Part shown: positions 18,846-29,760 of the stretch, in pieces
How positions within the stretch are numbered: position 1 is the stretch's first letter
Layout of the letters: every line of letters starts with the position of its first letter
The notes under the pieces: generated by a model
What the model was told of the DNA's origin: nothing
The model's database searches: none
Seen by the model: the letters and a program-made list of their open reading frames with translations, nothing else
Program-made: the position numbers and the translations under genes
Assembly (NCBI RefSeq): GCF_902459485.1
Contig: NZ_LR699119.1
Location: 1,736,001-1,800,000, forward strand
From: Aquicella siphonis
GTDB lineage: Bacteria; Pseudomonadota; Gammaproteobacteria; DSM-16500
Direction of reading: 5' to 3'
Length of the DNA stretch: 64,000 bases

Positions 18846-19733
18846 TCAGACAGGGTAAACCGACTTTAAAAAATGCAGCGCAAGATCGCGGGCAACTTTG
18901 TGCTGCCGGTATTTGCCATCCTGCCTGGGCGTAAGCCCAAAACACAATTTCAAAAGTGACAATCTGAATAAATGGAAGCGTGCATGTCTGAGATCCTGTT
19001 TCACCAGGGAGGCAACATCCTGGAGCGGATAATGCTTCTGATAAAAAAGCAATTTTCCCGCTTTCTTTTTCCGAATGACTTCCTCACGAGGGTTCCCTTT
19101 CTCACTCGCGCTACCCACATGCCTCACCGTCACATTTTCACAATAGCCGATTTCATGACCCGCCTTGCGGATCCGCAGGCACAAATCAGTTTCCTCGCCG
19201 TACAAAAAGAAGCTCTCGTCAAAACCGTTTATTTTCTCGAAGACTTCACGGCGCGCAAGCATGCTTGCGCCCAATACTGTCGCGATTTTTCCAGGCAGAC
19301 TGGAAAAATCGGCACGGGTTTGTTTCTCACGAGGGTAATGATAAAAAACGGTGTGTTCTATCTGACCTTCATCATTCACAATGCGCGTTCCGGCGAGACC
19401 GCACTGCGGGTGAGCGTCCATGAACCGGGCAGCATGAAACAGGTTCATTTCATCGGTGCAAACCGCATCCGGATTCAGCATGAAAAGATAGCGTCCGCGG
19501 CTCAGCCTGAATGCCTGATTATTGGCCGTTCCAAATCCCTTGTTGTCGGTATTCAGGACCAGTGTGATGTCGTCGCCAAACTGTTTCAGGACGGCGGCAC
19601 TGTCGTCCTGGCTGTTGTTGTCAACCACGATGATTTCAAAACGAACTTCCCGTTGATTTTTCAGGGATTCAATACACTTTTTCACCAGGGCGGATGTGTT
19701 GTAATTCACTACCAGGACAGAGACGTCAATCAT
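18846..19733 (-). CDS. Family-2 glycosyltransferase (rhamnosyltransferase-like)
   Basis: A cytoplasmic or membrane-associated sugar transferase of the GT2 fold. The 295-aa protein has the N-terminal VSVLVVNYNTSALV and IIVVDNNSQDDS motifs, GFGTANNQAF, the metal/nucleotide site FMLNPDAV, an acceptor-side GASMLARREVFEKINGFDESFFLYGEETDLC block, and a C-terminal amphipathic region. The pattern resembles WbbL-type rhamnosyltransferases that build O-antigen or capsule. Donor and acceptor cannot be read from sequence. It stands alone, with no other polysaccharide genes around it. Confidence 0.85.
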   Translation of the reverse strand: MIDVSVLVVNYNTSALVKKCIESLKNQREVRFEIIVVDNNSQDDSAAVLKQFGDDITLVLNTDNKGFGTANNQAFRLSRGRYLFMLNPDAVCTDEMNLFHAARFMDAHPQCGLAGTRIVNDEGQIEHTVFYHYPREKQTRADFSSLPGKIATVLGASMLARREVFEKINGFDESFFLYGEETDLCLRIRKAGHEIGYCENVTVRHVGSASEKGNPREEVIRKKKAGKLLFYQKHYPLQDVASLVKQDLRHARFHLFRLSLLKLCFGLTPRQDGKYRQHKVARDLALHFLKSVYPV

Positions 19734-19813
19734 AGAATGGGTTCATCATAATTTAGGCTTGCCAAGTATACTGGGCGAACACCCGTCACCGCAAGCCGGC
19801 ACAACCCGTAAGC

Positions 19814-20665
19814 TTAACCGCCCTTCTTTGCCAGGGCCATTTCGTACAAGACATTTTTACGCTCACCCGTAATTTTGCTTGCAAGCGCCACCGCCTGCTT
19901 AAGCGGCAATTCCTCCAGAAGAATATCGAGAACATTTTCGGGTATGACTTCCCGGGTTTCACTCTGCGATTCGTCCGCGCCCTGCAGCACAATGACAAAC
20001 TCACCGCGCAACTCATTCTCATGCGTTTCAAAATGCGCGACCAGTTTCGCCAGCGTTTCCGCCAGTACGGATTCATGAATTTTTGTAAGCTCACGCGCAG
20101 TGACCGCTCTTCTTTCACCTCCAAACACTTCTGCCATGGCTTTAAGAACAGGAAGCAAGCGATGCGGAGCTTCATAAAAAATCATGGTGCGAGATTCATG
20201 CAGCAACAAAGCCAGACGATTGCGCCGCGACTCGGGTTTTGCCGGCAGAAAACCTTCAAATGAAAATTTATCCGTTGGCAGGCCGGCCACGCTTAATGCG
20301 GCAATGGCTGCGCACGGCCCCGGCAGCGGCACGACTTTTATTCCACGGGATCTGGCTTCTCTCACCAGATGGTATCCAGGATCACTGATTAACGGCGTAC
20401 CTGCGTCGCTGACCAGCGCGACCGACTCTCCCTCATACAGGTAATCCAGTATAATACTGAGCCGTTCGCGCTCGTTGAATTCGTGCATGGAAATAGACGG
20501 TTTGACGATTGAAAAATGCTTGAGTAATGGGGCAGAATGACGGGTGTCTTCCGCCGCTATCCTGTCCACGGTTTTCAGAACTTCCACTGCTCGCGGCGTC
20601 ATGTCCTGCAAATTACCAATCGGCGTCGCAACAATATATAATGTGCCTGTACATTTATCTTGCAT
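19814..20665 (-). CDS. rsmI: 16S rRNA 2'-O-methyltransferase RsmI (C1402)
   Basis: Tetrapyrrole-methylase-fold enzyme that methylates the ribose of C1402 in 16S rRNA, the same nucleotide modified on the base by RsmH. The 283-aa protein shows LYIVATPIGNLQDMTPRA at the start, AAEDTRHS, ALVSDAGTPLISDPG, VVPLPGPCAA and FEGFLPAKPESR, all diagnostic of the family, and ends in a basic segment. It is divergent from yraN; lpoA, which sits here in E. coli, is missing. Confidence 0.96.
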   Translation of the reverse strand: MQDKCTGTLYIVATPIGNLQDMTPRAVEVLKTVDRIAAEDTRHSAPLLKHFSIVKPSISMHEFNERERLSIILDYLYEGESVALVSDAGTPLISDPGYHLVREARSRGIKVVPLPGPCAAIAALSVAGLPTDKFSFEGFLPAKPESRRNRLALLLHESRTMIFYEAPHRLLPVLKAMAEVFGGERRAVTARELTKIHESVLAETLAKLVAHFETHENELRGEFVIVLQGADESQSETREVIPENVLDILLEELPLKQAVALASKITGERKNVLYEMALAKKGG

Positions 20666-20876
20666 AACGTATCACTTTACCCGGAAACAAGTTATTGAAC
20701 CAAAGGAACCATCGCCTGGACGAAAGCCCGCTCTTCTTATCTTAACTGCTATTCATTCGAGAATCCCGGTCAAGAATGGAGTATTTTTGCAGACGTATCA
20801 AGAAAAACACCTGCGGCCATGCCGCAGCGGTTCAAAAATGCCGGATAAAACGAGGAGGCTGACTTCAAGGATGATC

Positions 20877-21251
20877 ATGCAAGACATTTCACGCAAAAAA
20901 CTGGGTCAATTAAAGGAACTGGAAGCCAAACGGTTTCTGCAGGGAAACGGCCTGGCGCTGATAGAACAGAATTACCGCTGTTATCATGGTGAGATTGACT
21001 TAATCATGCGCGACCGGGATGATATCGTTTTTGTCGAGGTTCGAAGCCGCCGTCGTCTTGATTACGGCCGCGCAGCCGAAACCGTGAATAAAAATAAACA
21101 GACGAAACTCGCCAGGACCGCCATGCATTTTTTGCAAAAGCGAGACTGGCTGTATAAAGTGAACAGCCGCTTTGACATTATCGCCATGCAGAAAGTTGAC
21201 GGCGAATGGCAGCTGGAATGGATCAAGAACGCTTTTTTTTCAGGGATTTGA
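20877..21251 (+). CDS. yraN: YraN family nuclease-fold protein (UPF0102)
   Basis: The 124-aa protein has the conserved UPF0102 core: G...EAKRFLQGNGLALIEQNYRCYHGEIDLIMRDRDDIVFVEVRSR, an endonuclease-like fold with GEIDL and FVEVR carrying the presumed metal ligands, and the C-terminal RFDIIAM. Function in the family is not established. I start at the ATG at 20877 because AAGGAT lies at optimal spacing; the ATG at 20871 sits on top of that ribosome site. It is followed by diaA (23 nt) and dolP, as in E. coli. Confidence 0.92.
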   Translation: MQDISRKKLGQLKELEAKRFLQGNGLALIEQNYRCYHGEIDLIMRDRDDIVFVEVRSRRRLDYGRAAETVNKNKQTKLARTAMHFLQKRDWLYKVNSRFDIIAMQKVDGEWQLEWIKNAFFSGI

Positions 21252-21261
21252 ACAGCAATAG

Positions 21262-22457
<1,196 letters not shown>

Positions 22458-22467
22458 ATAAGACTTT

Positions 22468-22497
22468 GTCACAGGGGAAATTGTTTTCCCCTGTGAC
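22468..22497 (+). terminator. Strong 13-bp hairpin after dolP
   Basis: GTCACAGGGGAAA and its exact complement flank a short loop (22468-22480 and 22484-22497). It begins 10 nt after the dolP stop. A T-tract is absent, so it may stabilise the 3' end or mark a factor-dependent stop rather than be a classical terminator. Confidence 0.6.
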
Positions 22498-22579
22498 TAT
22501 TCCCGCCGGTATTTTCATTTAAACATCATTGCAACACGGTGCCAGCCTGGGGCATATGGATTGCTCCCCGCATTCTTTT

Positions 22580-24607
22580 TTAAACATGATCGGGGTTATT
22601 TCTTCTCGAATATTCTTCCAATACCGATGCAATATCTTCATAACTGATAGGCTTGGGAATCATATGATTCATGCCGGCGTCAATTGCCTGTTGGCGGTCG
22701 CGCTCGAGTATATGCGCGGTCATGGCAACCACGGGAACCCGGACCAGCTTAGGAATGGCGCGCAGCTTGCTTACAATATCAAATCCGCTAATATCCGGCA
22801 GTCCCACATCCATGAAGATAATATCGTAATGGATTAAATCGCCTATTCTCTCCATGACTTTCTGGCCATTATCGACGATATCAACCCTGCATCCAAAATC
22901 TTCCAGCATCACTTTGGCGATTTTCTGGTTAATAACATTATCTTCCACCAGCAGGACATGCATGGGATATTGCGGCAAGGCCGACGCTTGCAGTTTAATA
23001 GCAGGATCAGGTTTCTGCACTTTCTCTTCACTGCCCGGCTGCAGCTTCAAATGCAGAGTAAAGCGGAATTCCGATCCTTTTCCATATTCGCTATTCACCT
23101 GGATTTCCCCGCCCATGGTCTCCACCAGTTGTTTGGTGATGGCGAGTCCCAGACCGATTCCACCATGCTTGCGATGATAAATCGAATCAATCTGGCTGAA
23201 CTTTTCAAAAATGCTTTCAAGTTTTTCCCGCTTGATGCCTACGCCTGTATCAGTCACGCTTATTTCAAATACCGCTTTGTTCTTCGTCTTTTTCCTGCAA
23301 TTGACCAGAACCTTGATATAACCCTGTTCGGTAAATTTCAGGGCGTTTCCCAGCAGATTCAGCATCACCTGCTTGACCCGGTTCGCGTCACCAATCACAG
23401 CGTTGCAGTCTTCCGCCCGATAATCCAGCATCAAATCAATATTTTTTTCGCGCGCCTGATATTGCAGGCTATGCACAATTTGAGAAATCAGACGATGAAG
23501 ATCGAAAGGATCATTTGAAAAAGACAACTTGCCCGCTTCCAGCCGGGCAAAATCCAGAATGTCGCTGACCAGAGACAGCAAACCGTTACCGGCATTACTG
23601 ATGATATCAACATACTCATCCAGATCGGGCGGCAGACCCCGGGTTTTCAGGATTTGCGCCATGCCCAGGATGGCATTCAAAGGAGTGCGCAATTCATGGC
23701 TGATCATGGCCAAGAAGTCAGACTTCGCCTGGTTCGCGACTTCGGCACGCTGCATGGCCTCACGGAGTTTTTTCTCATGCAATACTTCCTTGGTGATGTC
23801 TTCCGCGATGCCCGCAAAGCCAATAAATTTGTTATCTTCATTCTGAATAGGGAAGCTTGTATCCTTTATCCAGCGTATTTCACCTTCCGGTGTGAAAATC
23901 CTGTAACGGTATTCATATTGGACATCCTGACCCATCTCTTCAAGTGTTTCAAAACGGGCGACATTTGACGCTTTTTCCCGGTCTTCAGGATGCAGCGTAT
24001 CCAGCCAGGAATCAGGATTCGCATATAAACTTTCCCGGCTTCTTCCCCACACCTTCTCATAGCCCGGGCTAAGATATAATTGTTTGTTGCATGAATCGTC
24101 TCGGGCCCAAAACACGGCATGAATTTTTTCAGCAAAAAACCGGAAGAATTTGCTGGCCTGCTCCAGTTCAGCCAAACGCAGCTTTTCAACCGTGACATCT
24201 TTTGCGACACCCGCAAATCCGATCAAATGCTGATTGGTATCAAAAATTGGAAAGTTCACTTCCTCGATTCGACGCAGCTCACCGTCTGGCCGGATGATCC
24301 TGTATGCCAGAGAATAACTGCGTCCTTCAACCGGATTGAGCCTGATCAAATCCTGGCCATTCTCTACTCTCTCCCTATCCTTGGGATGTACTGTTGTCAG
24401 CCAGGACTCACTATTCTCATATAAGCTTTGGCAGGTTAACCCCCATACCTGTTCATAAACCGGACTGATATAGAGGTGCGTTTTATAATCAACATCCCGA
24501 ATCCAAAATACATCCTGGCTGCATTCAGCTAATTTATAAAAGTACTTCCCCAGGTTTAAAATATTGGAATCTGATAATGATTTCATAGCATTAATGGCCT
24601 GTTTCAT
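22580..24607 (-). CDS. Soluble hybrid sensor histidine kinase (PAS-PAS-HisKA-HATPase-REC)
   Basis: The 675-aa protein has no signal peptide or membrane helix. Two PAS/PAC units occupy about 15-140 and 145-275, each with a WIRDVDYKTHLYISPVYEQVWG-like start and a PEGEIRWI-like PAC. They are followed by HisKA with the phospho-acceptor (SHELRTPLNAI, about 305), an HATPase domain (NLLGNALKFTEQG, DTGVGI, GGIGLGLAI), and a C-terminal receiver (VLLVEDNVINQ, acceptor Asp in FMDVGLPD, Lys in PKPISY). It should sense a cytoplasmic signal. There is no HPt or output protein adjacent. It is divergent from the NRPS gene with 84 nt between the start codons. Confidence 0.93.
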   Translation of the reverse strand: MKQAINAMKSLSDSNILNLGKYFYKLAECSQDVFWIRDVDYKTHLYISPVYEQVWGLTCQSLYENSESWLTTVHPKDRERVENGQDLIRLNPVEGRSYSLAYRIIRPDGELRRIEEVNFPIFDTNQHLIGFAGVAKDVTVEKLRLAELEQASKFFRFFAEKIHAVFWARDDSCNKQLYLSPGYEKVWGRSRESLYANPDSWLDTLHPEDREKASNVARFETLEEMGQDVQYEYRYRIFTPEGEIRWIKDTSFPIQNEDNKFIGFAGIAEDITKEVLHEKKLREAMQRAEVANQAKSDFLAMISHELRTPLNAILGMAQILKTRGLPPDLDEYVDIISNAGNGLLSLVSDILDFARLEAGKLSFSNDPFDLHRLISQIVHSLQYQAREKNIDLMLDYRAEDCNAVIGDANRVKQVMLNLLGNALKFTEQGYIKVLVNCRKKTKNKAVFEISVTDTGVGIKREKLESIFEKFSQIDSIYHRKHGGIGLGLAITKQLVETMGGEIQVNSEYGKGSEFRFTLHLKLQPGSEEKVQKPDPAIKLQASALPQYPMHVLLVEDNVINQKIAKVMLEDFGCRVDIVDNGQKVMERIGDLIHYDIIFMDVGLPDISGFDIVSKLRAIPKLVRVPVVAMTAHILERDRQQAIDAGMNHMIPKPISYEDIASVLEEYSRRNNPDHV

Positions 24608-24691
24608 ATGTAATTATCAAGCCTGATGTAGTATATTCGAGATTATCTTATCATCAGACGCCTACAAAGCAAAAACACGAGGGCTCTTAGT

Positions 24692-27600
24692 ATGCTTCAC
24701 CGAAAAACCGTCCAACCGCAGGCGGCGCAAAAAAGCTTGCTCCTCCTGGAAAAACACTATCCCGATACTGGCAGCAATCATCGCAGTGTGGCCGTGGAGA
24801 TTACCGGCTCCATAGACATCACTCTTTTGAGAAAAGCCATGGCGGCTGTGATCGCCCGGCATGAAATGCTGCGCGCCACCGTGCAAATGAATTCGGACGG
24901 CCCGGTGTTCAATATCACCCCTGTCAGTGATCTTACATCACATTCTGACTGGCCCTTACGCTACCTGGATAGCACTCAAATCGCCCATTCATCCTCTGAG
25001 GTTATTTCCGTGCCCACCGTCTCCCCCCGAGTAGAAAATCTGCGGGATACGCTCACCAGCCTGCGCGCGGAAGATTTCATTGATGGCAAGTTTGATCTGG
25101 CCCATGGGCCCTTGTGGCGCTCCGTGCTGATCAAAGTCGGCCCTGACAAATATCACTTTGCCATGATGTTCAATCACGTCATGATTGATGAAGGTTCCAT
25201 TGGCGTCATATTCAGGGATTTGTCGGCATGTTACAATGCTTATCTTGACAATGTCACTCCCGCACTGGACCCCATCCCCTCTCTCCTGGAACTTGACTTT
25301 TCCTTGCCTTTGTCCGAACAAAGCAGCCGGTTGCTCTACTGGAAACAACGCCTCGCTGATCTCTCATCTCTTAATCTGCAAACAGATTATTCTCCCAGGC
25401 AATCCTTCCGGTTCACGGGAAAACGCATGCATTTCACCCTGAACACGGATACGGTCAAAAGGCTGAGTCTGCCGCCGGAATTCCAGGGTTTTTCCCATAA
25501 CCAGATTCTGCTTGGCGTCTTGTATTCTCTTCTTTACCGCTACAGCGGAGAATCGGATATATGCATAGGAATTACTTCATCCAACCGCAGACATCAGTGC
25601 GTGGATGCGCCAACCGCGGAAAAGCTGGTGAACTGTTTTTTTAACAGCATGCCGCTGCGGCTTTCATCAACTAAAGAGGCGTCATTTATTGAATTGCTTG
25701 CCCAGGTCAAATCAAGCATTAGCAGCGGATTAAAAAACCAGTTGCCGCTGGATATGGTTTTCCAGCACGCCGTAAGCGCAGAATCCAAAAGCGCATTGCG
25801 TACAGCAATGCCATTTAACGTCATGCTGGTACTCAATCAGCCCAAACCAACTCTGACATTGCGGCATACTTTTGCAACCCCGCCTGTGGAACTGGATTTA
25901 GGTCGTTGCAAATTTCCTTATTTTGCAATCAACCTGGATATGATTGACACAGGCGAAGGCGCACTCTATCAATGCTGCATCGAATATAATACGGATTTAT
26001 TCAATGATAAGACTATTGAGCGGCTGATAGGACATTTCCAGAAAGCCATTGAATATTTCACCCAGAATCCAAACGGCAAGATCAGCGCGGCCCCATTACT
26101 CCTTGAAGAAGAAGTGCAGCTGCTGGACAAGCTTAATGCCACTGTCACACCCCCAGTCACGAATTTGCTGGTTCCCGATTTTTTCCATCAACAGGCTCTT
26201 GCCTGTCCGGACAAGACCTTCATTGTCTTTCATCCCAAAGAGGGAGAAGCCGTCAAATTGTCCTATCAGGAAGTTGACAAACAGACAACCCAGCTTGCCA
26301 ATTTTCTGAAATCCCGTGGAGTCGGGCCCGGGGTGCCAGTCGGCATTTCACTGACCCGGTCACCCAACCTTCTGATCGCCATGCTGGCTGTTTTAAAAGC
26401 TGGCGGCACCATCGTGACCCTGGAAACTGAAACATGTCCCGCGTTACTTCACAAGATAGGAAACACAAAAACATCAATCATTTTGGCCGATAATCAGACC
26501 GCACCGTTATTCGAAAACATTTGTCTGCCTATTAATCTGGAATCCGGACCGACGCGCGACCAGATCAGCCAGGAAAGCGATCAATACCATTCTCCCACCG
26601 AATACGGCGGTGTTGCTCCGGCCCTCACGCCCGGCGATCCTGCCTATATCATGTATACATCTGGAACCAGCGGTGAAAAACCCGAACCCAAGGGCGTCGT
26701 ACTTTCGCATGCGGGATTTGCCAATCTGATGAATGCCCTGTTTGAACAAGATATCCAGCACGGGAGCAAGGTCATTTGCACAGCCTTGCCAACTTTCGAC
26801 GCTTTTTTATACGACGTGCTTTGCGCCATGATTTCCCGGGGCGAGCTGCATTTGACATTTGAAAGCGGCCGTTATTCCCCCAGGGTACTGGAAAGTATCA
26901 TACGAAAACACCAGATCAATTTTGGTGTATTTTTACCCAATCTACTCAGCCTGCTCAATCCCGATCTGCCATTGACTGATGTCACCAGCATGGGCGCTTC
27001 GCCTCATGAAGACATTCTGACCACCTGGTGTAATGCAAATATCCACAGAAAAGTCCGTAACGGCCTAGGCCACACAGAAACAGGCATCTGCCTGTCATTA
27101 CACACTTACCGTCCCGGCACAGATCATACCATCATTGGACGTCCGGTGCGTAACATGCAGATTTTCATTCTGAATCCCAATGATTTTTCCTTATGTCCTC
27201 TGGGTGTGCCGGGCGAAATATATGTCGCAGGGCCAGGCGTTGCCATTGGTTACCTTGACAATGCCGCCCTGACCCAGGAAAAATTTCCAGTCATGGTTTA
27301 TGACTCTGTAAAACGTGTCTTTACTCCCAGCCAGGACACATCCAGTCCCGGCGCGGTCAGATTGTACGCGACAGGGGATTACGGGTGCTATCAGCTGCAG
27401 CCTGGAAATGGCCATATAGACACCGTCGTGGTCAAATTCATGGGACGTCAGGACAGGCAATTAAAAATCAACGGAGTCAGGGTTGAACTTGATCTGGTAG
27501 AATCAGTGCTTCGCAGCTTGCCATTCATTAAGGATGTGGTGGTTCTGCCAAACCAGGGGCTTACCGGTTTGACCGCTTACCTGGTACCCACGAACTCTGA

Positions 27601-28201
27601 AGAATCTGCGGAACATGTCATACGCAAGGTAAGGAAATTCCTTCCCACTACCTTGCTGCCCTCGGCAGCTTATCCGAAATCCCTGACTGTCCTCAAGGAA
27701 TTTCCGGTTACACAAAACGGTAAAGTGGATATACGGACATTAGCCGCGGCAACCACATCGTCAATTGTTGTGGAAGAGCAACCCATAACAGATTTGCAGG
27801 CTGAATTACGCAAGATTTGGTCAGAAATACTGCAAAAACCGATTTCAGAGATAAATATACACCAGTCATTCAAAGAATTGGGCGGAGATTCATTTTCGAT
27901 GTCATCCCTGGAAGTCGTACTGACTAAAAAATACAATCCGGATTCCCAAGACCTGGATATCAATTTTCTGACTTATCATATGACCATCGCCAAGTTGGCC
28001 GAAAAAATTGAATCAATGCTGAAGCCCAAAGCAGATCCGATTCTCCTCCAGCCCGGAGCCATGATTGTTGGTCAGACAACTCTGCTTTTTAAACGTCGCA
28101 CGGGTAAAACGGGTTCGCCGCCGCATAGCCCTGGTACCTCAAACGTAGGCGATACAGCAAGCGAAACCTATAAACCTGAACAGTTGAAATTATCGCAGTA
28201 A
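24692..28201 (+). CDS. Single-module non-ribosomal peptide synthetase (C-A-PCP)
   Basis: The 1169-aa enzyme reads as one module. The condensation domain covers about 1-450, with the catalytic-site variant NHVMIDEG in which the second His (162), Asp166 and Gly168 are kept. The adenylation domain covers about 490-1010: A3 YTSGTSG (655-661) followed by an inserted EKPE before PKG, A4 FDAF with the Asp that holds the substrate amino group, A5 NGLGHTETG, A8 GRQDRQLKINGVRVE and A10 TQNGKVD. The carrier domain has ELGGDSFSM, Ser1067 being the phosphopantetheine site. About 65 residues of unknown tail follow and there is no thioesterase domain. An N-terminal C domain suggests acylation of the loaded amino acid or acceptance from another enzyme. 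Product unknown. GAGGG lies 8 nt before the ATG. Confidence 0.93.
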   Translation: MLHRKTVQPQAAQKSLLLLEKHYPDTGSNHRSVAVEITGSIDITLLRKAMAAVIARHEMLRATVQMNSDGPVFNITPVSDLTSHSDWPLRYLDSTQIAHSSSEVISVPTVSPRVENLRDTLTSLRAEDFIDGKFDLAHGPLWRSVLIKVGPDKYHFAMMFNHVMIDEGSIGVIFRDLSACYNAYLDNVTPALDPIPSLLELDFSLPLSEQSSRLLYWKQRLADLSSLNLQTDYSPRQSFRFTGKRMHFTLNTDTVKRLSLPPEFQGFSHNQILLGVLYSLLYRYSGESDICIGITSSNRRHQCVDAPTAEKLVNCFFNSMPLRLSSTKEASFIELLAQVKSSISSGLKNQLPLDMVFQHAVSAESKSALRTAMPFNVMLVLNQPKPTLTLRHTFATPPVELDLGRCKFPYFAINLDMIDTGEGALYQCCIEYNTDLFNDKTIERLIGHFQKAIEYFTQNPNGKISAAPLLLEEEVQLLDKLNATVTPPVTNLLVPDFFHQQALACPDKTFIVFHPKEGEAVKLSYQEVDKQTTQLANFLKSRGVGPGVPVGISLTRSPNLLIAMLAVLKAGGTIVTLETETCPALLHKIGNTKTSIILADNQTAPLFENICLPINLESGPTRDQISQESDQYHSPTEYGGVAPALTPGDPAYIMYTSGTSGEKPEPKGVVLSHAGFANLMNALFEQDIQHGSKVICTALPTFDAFLYDVLCAMISRGELHLTFESGRYSPRVLESIIRKHQINFGVFLPNLLSLLNPDLPLTDVTSMGASPHEDILTTWCNANIHRKVRNGLGHTETGICLSLHTYRPGTDHTIIGRPVRNMQIFILNPNDFSLCPLGVPGEIYVAGPGVAIGYLDNAALTQEKFPVMVYDSVKRVFTPSQDTSSPGAVRLYATGDYGCYQLQPGNGHIDTVVVKFMGRQDRQLKINGVRVELDLVESVLRSLPFIKDVVVLPNQGLTGLTAYLVPTNSEESAEHVIRKVRKFLPTTLLPSAAYPKSLTVLKEFPVTQNGKVDIRTLAAATTSSIVVEEQPITDLQAELRKIWSEILQKPISEINIHQSFKELGGDSFSMSSLEVVLTKKYNPDSQDLDINFLTYHMTIAKLAEKIESMLKPKADPILLQPGAMIVGQTTLLFKRRTGKTGSPPHSPGTSNVGDTASETYKPEQLKLSQ

Positions 28202-28290
28202 TAAGCTACACAAGTATGTATAATTTAATTAAGTTTTGATAGATTATAACATTTTCATAATAATTATTAGTCTCGCTGGGGAGTTAGTTT

Positions 28291-29670
28291 ATGCCTTTTG
28301 TAAGAGTCCGATTCGATGATGAATCCGCAGCCGATAATTGGTCGTTTCCACTGAAACCAGACCAGATTCCTATCTTTTTAATTCCAGGCATTTTGGGCAA
28401 TGGCACCGAGTACAGGGAATTCATTGAAGAATTACGTGCAAAAGGTGATAACCGGCCCGTTTTTGTTTATTGTGATCCGTTATTGGTTCCGGATCCCAAA
28501 AAGCCGGAATTGATCGGAAAAAAACTTAGCATGCAAGAACAGGCACAGTTAATAGCAGACTGCGTGCAAGATTGTCTTCCTCCAGGCTCTGCGCCCTATA
28601 TTCTTGCTGGTTATTCTTACGGCTGCGGCCCGGCTGCCCTGGCGGCAGATATTCTGACTGGCAGTGGTAATGTCACACATGTGTATTTGATAGACGGTCC
28701 CTCGCCAGAGTGCTCCAAGGCCTATTTTTCCAATCCGTCTGACAGCCTGACCACTGACTTAATCAATATTGTCAAAACAGCAATAGAATTGTCTTCCTCG
28801 CGTTCCATCCCCCCCAGCAAGCTGGACGAACTGTTTCTTCCTGAATTTGCCTCATTAAAACAGTTATCTCCGCAGGCATGTCTGGAAAGGCTGGAACAAA
28901 CAACTCTGTCTCAGCTGGATAACAGTTATATCCATGGAGACACATTTAAGAAATACATGCAGATTGTCAAACAAGGCATTAACAACCTGATGACTGCGCC
29001 TACCGCGCCCAAGAAAAAAATGAGCAAGCTGGTTTCACTAATCACGAATGAAACCGCAATAAAGTATGGCGATACCTATGGCGGCTGGGACAAATACACT
29101 GAAACCCTGGCAAAAGTTGAAGATGACAATCTGGTCACCCAAAACCACAGAACTCTGCTTCAGCAAGACACGGTGCAAGCTCTGGTACAGTCCATACGCA
29201 GCCTGATCAATCAGGAATTGAAACCCCTGACCTTATTCCAGCAGCAGCTAAAATTATTGGTTGAAACCTATTGTAAATCCGGCATACCGTCAGACGCGCT
29301 GAAGATGTCCTTTCCCATGCCGACTAATGACCATACCATAGTATTTAATTCCCCCAAACCTATGCCCACCTCCCCCATACCTCAGCCGGATGATATTGGA
29401 ACTTTACAATTGTCTGCTGAATCCAGATGTGAGCGCAATGTGCATGATTCAGGCAGCGACACCCCAACCACTATCGAACCTTTCAGTGATGAGGAAGAAA
29501 ACGCGGTAGATTTAAGCGCCAGCCAGATTGTAGCAACCCTGGAAGCGGCCAAACAAAAACTGGTGCTGGCAAAAGGCGGCATACAACACACGCTGTTTGG
29601 TTCAAGCATGGGTTTCAAGCTGCAACAAGAATGCACGGTCTGCAGACATGCCATCCCTAACCTGGTTTAA
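28291..29670 (+). CDS. Thioesterase-like alpha/beta hydrolase with C-terminal extension, paired with the NRPS
   Basis: The first ~310 of 459 residues look like a type I/II NRPS thioesterase. They contain PIFLIPGILGNGTEY, nucleophile elbow AGYSYG (Ser109), a strand-end Asp in YLIDGPSP (Asp135), and a His in a TQNHRTLL segment (His286) that resembles the family's GDHxxML. The remaining ~150 residues are Pro/Ser/Thr-rich then helical (about 400-430) with no known domain, ending in two Cys (QECTVCRHA). It is 89 nt downstream of the NRPS with a strong GGGGAG ribosome site; the intervening DNA is very AT-rich and may hold its own promoter. It probably releases or proofreads the carrier-bound product. 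Confidence 0.82.
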   Translation: MPFVRVRFDDESAADNWSFPLKPDQIPIFLIPGILGNGTEYREFIEELRAKGDNRPVFVYCDPLLVPDPKKPELIGKKLSMQEQAQLIADCVQDCLPPGSAPYILAGYSYGCGPAALAADILTGSGNVTHVYLIDGPSPECSKAYFSNPSDSLTTDLINIVKTAIELSSSRSIPPSKLDELFLPEFASLKQLSPQACLERLEQTTLSQLDNSYIHGDTFKKYMQIVKQGINNLMTAPTAPKKKMSKLVSLITNETAIKYGDTYGGWDKYTETLAKVEDDNLVTQNHRTLLQQDTVQALVQSIRSLINQELKPLTLFQQQLKLLVETYCKSGIPSDALKMSFPMPTNDHTIVFNSPKPMPTSPIPQPDDIGTLQLSAESRCERNVHDSGSDTPTTIEPFSDEEENAVDLSASQIVATLEAAKQKLVLAKGGIQHTLFGSSMGFKLQQECTVCRHAIPNLV

Positions 29671-29734
29671 TCCAGGTTGGGAATTCCGGCAAACAGACAT
29701 GGCAAGTAAATCAAAGTGAATGGAGAATGGATCG

Positions 29735-29760
29735 CTGGTTGAGTGAAATTATTCAACCAG
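29735..29760. terminator. Hairpin between convergent thioesterase and sspB
   Basis: CTGGTTGA (29735-29742) and TCAACCAG (29753-29760) form an 8-bp stem straddling the sspB stop codon. Its place between convergent genes suggests a shared transcription stop. There is no clear T-tract, so confidence is low. Confidence 0.4.
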
